7,938 nucleotides of DNA from Fibrobacter sp. UBA1313 (GTDB lineage Bacteria > Fibrobacterota > Fibrobacteria > Fibrobacterales > Fibrobacteraceae). A model generated the notes under the pieces. That model was not told the DNA's origin, did not search any database, and saw only the letters and a program-made list of their open reading frames with translations. The translations under genes were made by a program, and so were the position numbers. Where the stretch lies: assembly GCA_002307115.1 (NCBI GenBank), contig DBTP01000069.1, positions 1 to 7,938 of the forward strand, in the 5' to 3' direction. Of the stretch, positions 5,914-7,938 are shown piece after piece (position 1 is the first letter of the stretch; each line of letters starts with the position of its first letter).

Positions 5914-7475
5914 ACGCTCACCTCCACACATTCCAATCTAGAAAGCAAAGAGGCGTCAAGTTCTTCGTGACTCGTGAGCAAAACCCACTTCCCTAAAGCA
6001 TCGGCGGAGTCCAAAAAGGCGGCAAGGAGAGGCGTTCTATCCTTACGCGCAATAAAGGCAAAAGGCTCATCCAAAAGAAGCAATTTCGAAGTAGAAGCGA
6101 GGGCCCAAAGGAGGGCCAACCGAGACTTTTCTCCGCCAGAATATCCGTCCTTATAAAGCAATTTACTCGCCCCAGAAACCGTTAAAAAATGTTCAATAAC
6201 AGCGTAGTTTTGGGATTCCTTTTTTCGCAAATCCAATTGGCGCCGAAGCCATTCCAACGGGGGTAAATAGACCTCTTGGGAGACCAAAAAAATGCCGTCT
6301 TCGACTAAAGATTCAGGGAGCTGAATTTTCCCGGAATCCGTCGCTTCCAAGTTCGCAATCAACCGGAGAAGGGTGGTTTTCCCCGCCCCATTAGGGCCAC
6401 AAATCAGAAGGTGTTTACGAGGCGTCGGGATCCAGCGTTCATTCTTATTTTGAAACACCGGAACTTCAGACCCTTGGTAACCAAAAGACACCGCCTCAAG
6501 AGAAAGTGATTCACCCACACTCCAACCGTGTTCACCGCGAGAGGGGTAGAGAGAAAGAACGGTTAAAAGATGATAAGCGCTTTTGACCATGCGGAGTTGG
6601 GGCACCAAACGAGTGCATTCCTTGACTGGTTTGTAACATAAAAAGAGGGCCGAGCAATACAAAATGAGGCCTTCTGGATTCATCCAACCCATAGCGATCA
6701 TCCAGGCACAAAACGCGAGCACGACCACCATCGAAACCAAAGAAAGCGTCTCCATAGACTGAGAAAGCATTACTTTCTTACGTCCCACATGAAACCCAAT
6801 GGAGAACAATTCCCGAATCCGACTAAAAAGCATTTGAGAAGCCGCCCTGCGTTCAAAAGGGGAACTCCAGGAATGAAATATTTTTTTCGCCGTTTCAAGA
6901 GACGTTCTAAGTTCCCCCTGTTTCACCATTTGTCCCTCCACAGCGGGTCCCATGGAATGCAATTTTCGTTGTACATAGGCAACAATCGGGAGTACCACAA
7001 ATAAGAGAACGATCGTTAAAGGGGTCGATAAATAAAAGAGCACTGGAAAAAAGACCAAAAGTTGGAGAATCGCCTGCAACGCTTGCATAAGCGCTTCCCC
7101 GCTAGAGGGCAGAATCTGAGTCGCATCATAAGCGGATTGGAGTTTTCCATCATTTTCTTTATCATGAAAGAACCTAGGGTGCAAATTCCGAAGTCTGCGA
7201 GCAAACCAAGCCCGCAAACCGGCTTCTAAGCGACGACAAATTCGCTCCATCACATTGCCCCTCACCACCAACAAAACAAAGCGAAGCCCAATAAGCAAAA
7301 GCATCCCGATGGCCCAAAAGCCTAGAGAGAAAACAGCCGTTTTTGTAAGTATTTGGACAAAAGAACGCACCCCGTAGAGCATCGCCGCATCGGCTAAGCT
7401 TGCAAACAAAGCCAAAGGCAAAAGACTCCAAAGTCCATACCAAGCACTCTTCTTAAGCCATCTTTTGAGGTCCAT
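5910..7475 (-). CDS. ABC half-transporter (fused membrane and ATPase domains)
   Basis: A 521-residue exporter-type half-transporter, with a membrane domain of about six helices (near 13-33, 48-72, 135-150, 152-170, 243-262, 268-285) and an ATPase domain from about 322. In order: a FGY aromatic (331-333), Walker A GPNGAGKTT (360-368), Q-loop Q400, signature YSGGE (445-449), Walker B LLLLDE (465-470) with Glu470, and H-loop His503. The catalytic residues are intact, but the D-loop after DEP reads FAFIARKD instead of the usual SALD. The protein is shorter than MsbA-type exporters (about 580), with a compact ATPase domain. It probably homodimerises, as no partner gene is visible. Being first in an operon with Kdo transferase suggests an envelope lipid or glycolipid cargo, which is inference. 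ATG 7475 is the first start after an in-frame TAA, but no clear Shine-Dalgarno precedes it. It is transcribed away from tRNA-Glu. Confidence 0.88.
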   Translation of the reverse strand: MDLKRWLKKSAWYGLWSLLPLALFASLADAAMLYGVRSFVQILTKTAVFSLGFWAIGMLLLIGLRFVLLVVRGNVMERICRRLEAGLRAWFARRLRNLHPRFFHDKENDGKLQSAYDATQILPSSGEALMQALQAILQLLVFFPVLFYLSTPLTIVLLFVVLPIVAYVQRKLHSMGPAVEGQMVKQGELRTSLETAKKIFHSWSSPFERRAASQMLFSRIRELFSIGFHVGRKKVMLSQSMETLSLVSMVVVLAFCAWMIAMGWMNPEGLILYCSALFLCYKPVKECTRLVPQLRMVKSAYHLLTVLSLYPSRGEHGWSVGESLSLEAVSFGYQGSEVPVFQNKNERWIPTPRKHLLICGPNGAGKTTLLRLIANLEATDSGKIQLPESLVEDGIFLVSQEVYLPPLEWLRRQLDLRKKESQNYAVIEHFLTVSGASKLLYKDGYSGGEKSRLALLWALASTSKLLLLDEPFAFIARKDRTPLLAAFLDSADALGKWVLLTSHEELDASLLSRLECVEVSV

Positions 7476-7506
7476 TTCGGTAAAATAGAATTTTTAGAAC
7501 CTCCCC

Positions 7507-7534
7507 TTGACTACCGAACATTCTTTCCTATATT
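7507..7534 (+). promoter_or_regulatory. Sigma70 promoter of tRNA-Glu
   Basis: TTGACT (7507-7512) and TATATT (7529-7534) are separated by 16 bp. Initiation near 7541 would leave about 9 nt before the mature tRNA 5' end at 7550. The -35 is 5 of 6 to consensus and the -10 is also 5 of 6. It lies 31 bp from the divergent ABC gene start. Confidence 0.75.
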
Positions 7535-7549
7535 TGGCCCTACCTAGAT

Positions 7550-7622
7550 GCCCCTATCGTCTAGTGGCCCAGGACTCGGGATTTTCATTCCCGCAACAGG
7601 GGTTCAAAACCCCTTGGGGGTA
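7550..7622 (+). tRNA. tRNA-Glu (anticodon TTC)
   Basis: A 73-nt cloverleaf. The acceptor GCCCCTA pairs with TGGGGGT, including wobbles at G1-U72 and U6-G67. The D arm is GTC/GAC with TAGTGGCCCAG. The anticodon arm is CGGGA-TTTTCAT-TCCCG, with TTC at 34-36. The T arm is AGGGG-TTCAAAA-CCCCT. The discriminator is A73, and the next bases are CTA, so CCA is not encoded. The CGTCTAG..GGCCCAGGAC D-arm block is typical of bacterial tRNA-Glu. This tRNA also feeds glutamyl-tRNA-dependent haem synthesis in bacteria that use the C5 pathway. Confidence 0.95.
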
Positions 7623-7624
7623 CT

Positions 7625-7661
7625 AAAAAAGAAGCTCGCTTATTTAGCGGGCTTCTTTTTT
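7625..7661 (+). terminator. Rho-independent terminator of tRNA-Glu
   Basis: A 16-bp stem, positions 7625-7640 with 7646-7661, of the form AAAAAAGAAGCTCGCT paired to AGCGGGCTTCTTTTTT with one T-G, around a 5-nt TATTT loop. It starts 2 bp after the tRNA. Confidence 0.92.
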
Positions 7662-7688
7662 GTTGATCCGGTAGGATCTTTGAACCCC

Positions 7689-7718
7689 AAAAAGAGGCTC
7701 ACGGAGAATGAGACCCTC
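7689..7718 (-). terminator. Probable minus-strand Rho-independent terminator
   Basis: Read on the minus strand, GAGG-(GT)-CTCA pairs with TGAG-CCTC around a 7-nt loop (7708-7702), followed by TTTTT (7693-7689). It implies transcription coming from the right-hand side of the window, converging on tRNA-Glu. Confidence 0.6.
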
Positions 7719-7729
7719 GGAATTCATTG

Positions 7730-7757
7730 AAAAAAAAGGTTACGGGAATCTTTTTTT
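7730..7757. terminator. Second terminator-like hairpin, bidirectional form
   Basis: An 11-bp stem, AAAAAAAGGTT (7731-7741) with AATCTTTTTTT (7747-7757), one G-T pair, and a 5-nt loop. The stem is A/T-rich with runs of 8 A and 7 T at its ends, so it could terminate either way, although the G/C core is weak. Confidence 0.5.
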
Positions 7758-7938
7758 AATTGTGCAACCAAAAGCACAATAAATCACCCCCATTCAAAAG
7801 CAGGGGGTACTCCAGATATGCATAAACTGGTCTCAACGGAATTTTTCACAAATCCCCTGCTCCACCAGCCCTAGTAAAACTCTCTGGGCGTGCCCCGGAT
7901 GAGTCACATCTCACACAAAATCATCCCGCCGGGTCGGC
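7758..7938. other. Right-end region rich in inverted repeats, no gene identified
   Basis: I recognise no coding sequence or RNA family. Inverted repeats on the plus strand are ATTGTGC/GCACAAT (7759-7780), ACCCCC/GGGGGT (7786-7808), CCAG/CTGG (7812-7830), GCAGGGG/CCCCTGC (7800-7806 with 7854-7860) and GGATGA/TCATCC (7897-7926). The second and fourth share the same G run, so they cannot form together. All three minus frames open at the right edge close within 35 nt (stops at 7921, 7911 and 7904), so at most the last few codons of a minus-strand gene lie here. The minus-strand terminators at 7689-7718 and 7730-7757 support transcription from the right. Confidence 0.35.

Noticed and set aside
7670..7690. 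Minus-strand TTCAAAG resembling a tRNA T loop
   Set aside because: The flanking bases do not form a T stem, and no acceptor or anticodon arm can be placed around it.
7548..7730. Plus-strand 60-codon frame
   Set aside because: It runs through tRNA-Glu and its terminator.
7826..7845. Resemblance to the tmRNA 5' signature (TGGATTCGACGGGATTT)
   Set aside because: About 13 of 17 bases match, but the spacing from the acceptor strand is wrong and neither pseudoknots nor a tag frame can be seen; probably chance.
7911..7913. Selenocysteine UGA on the minus strand
   Set aside because: No recognisable SECIS hairpin at the right distance and no known selenoprotein motif; kept only as a low-interest observation on the whole frame.
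7899..7938. Plus-strand ATG opening a frame (MSHISHKIIPPGR) to the right edge
   Set aside because: No ribosome site and only 13 codons visible; not enough to call a gene.
1..7938. CRISPR array, insertion sequence or prophage elements
   Set aside because: No regular direct repeats, transposase, integrase or terminal inverted repeats were seen.

Overview
The window looks like an ordinary housekeeping region of a Gram-negative bacterium. It encodes Kdo transferase (lipid A core), IspH (MEP isoprenoid pathway), a DUF374 acyltransferase and a secreted PEGA protein. Shine-Dalgarno sites, sigma70-like promoters and intrinsic terminators are all of standard form. GC content is intermediate (mid to high 40s percent by eye), and neither tRNA gene encodes its CCA end. 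A lineage such as Fibrobacterota would fit, but no sequence here proves it and the assignment is a guess.

Layout from left to right. Positions 1-660 (minus) hold the N-terminal part of a COG3044 'ABC-class' ATPase that runs off the left edge. Positions 816-1352 (plus) encode a secreted two-repeat PEGA protein followed by its own terminator. Positions 1461-1533 (minus) are tRNA-Cys(GCA) with a clear promoter and terminator. Diverging from it are a short DUF374 acyltransferase (1583-2125) and a DEDDh exonuclease of the DnaQ family (2182-2835). The exonuclease converges on rpmB through a shared bidirectional terminator (2862-2893).

From 7475 down to 2908 everything reads on the minus strand. 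The order is an ABC half-transporter, an ICMT/PEMT-like membrane methyltransferase, Kdo transferase (kdtA/waaA) and ispH. The first four are joined by a TTGA stop/start overlap, a TAAGGAG stop/SD fusion and an ATGA overlap, so they form one translationally coupled operon. rpmB follows with its own promoter, which begins 2 bp after the ispH stop. The operon suggests a shared role in envelope or lipid synthesis, with ABC export, membrane methylation, Kdo transfer and isoprenoid precursor supply. The substrates of the ABC protein and the methyltransferase cannot be read from sequence.

The right end (7507-7661) is tRNA-Glu(UUC) with promoter and terminator. After it comes a 277-bp segment (7662-7938) with no gene I can name, but with closely spaced inverted repeats: two minus-strand terminator-like hairpins, mutually exclusive G/C stems, and a tRNA-like acceptor pairing. 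I found no mobile element, CRISPR array or convincing new defence system. The most unusual items are the right-hand structured segment and the ABC/methyltransferase pair fused to the Kdo operon.
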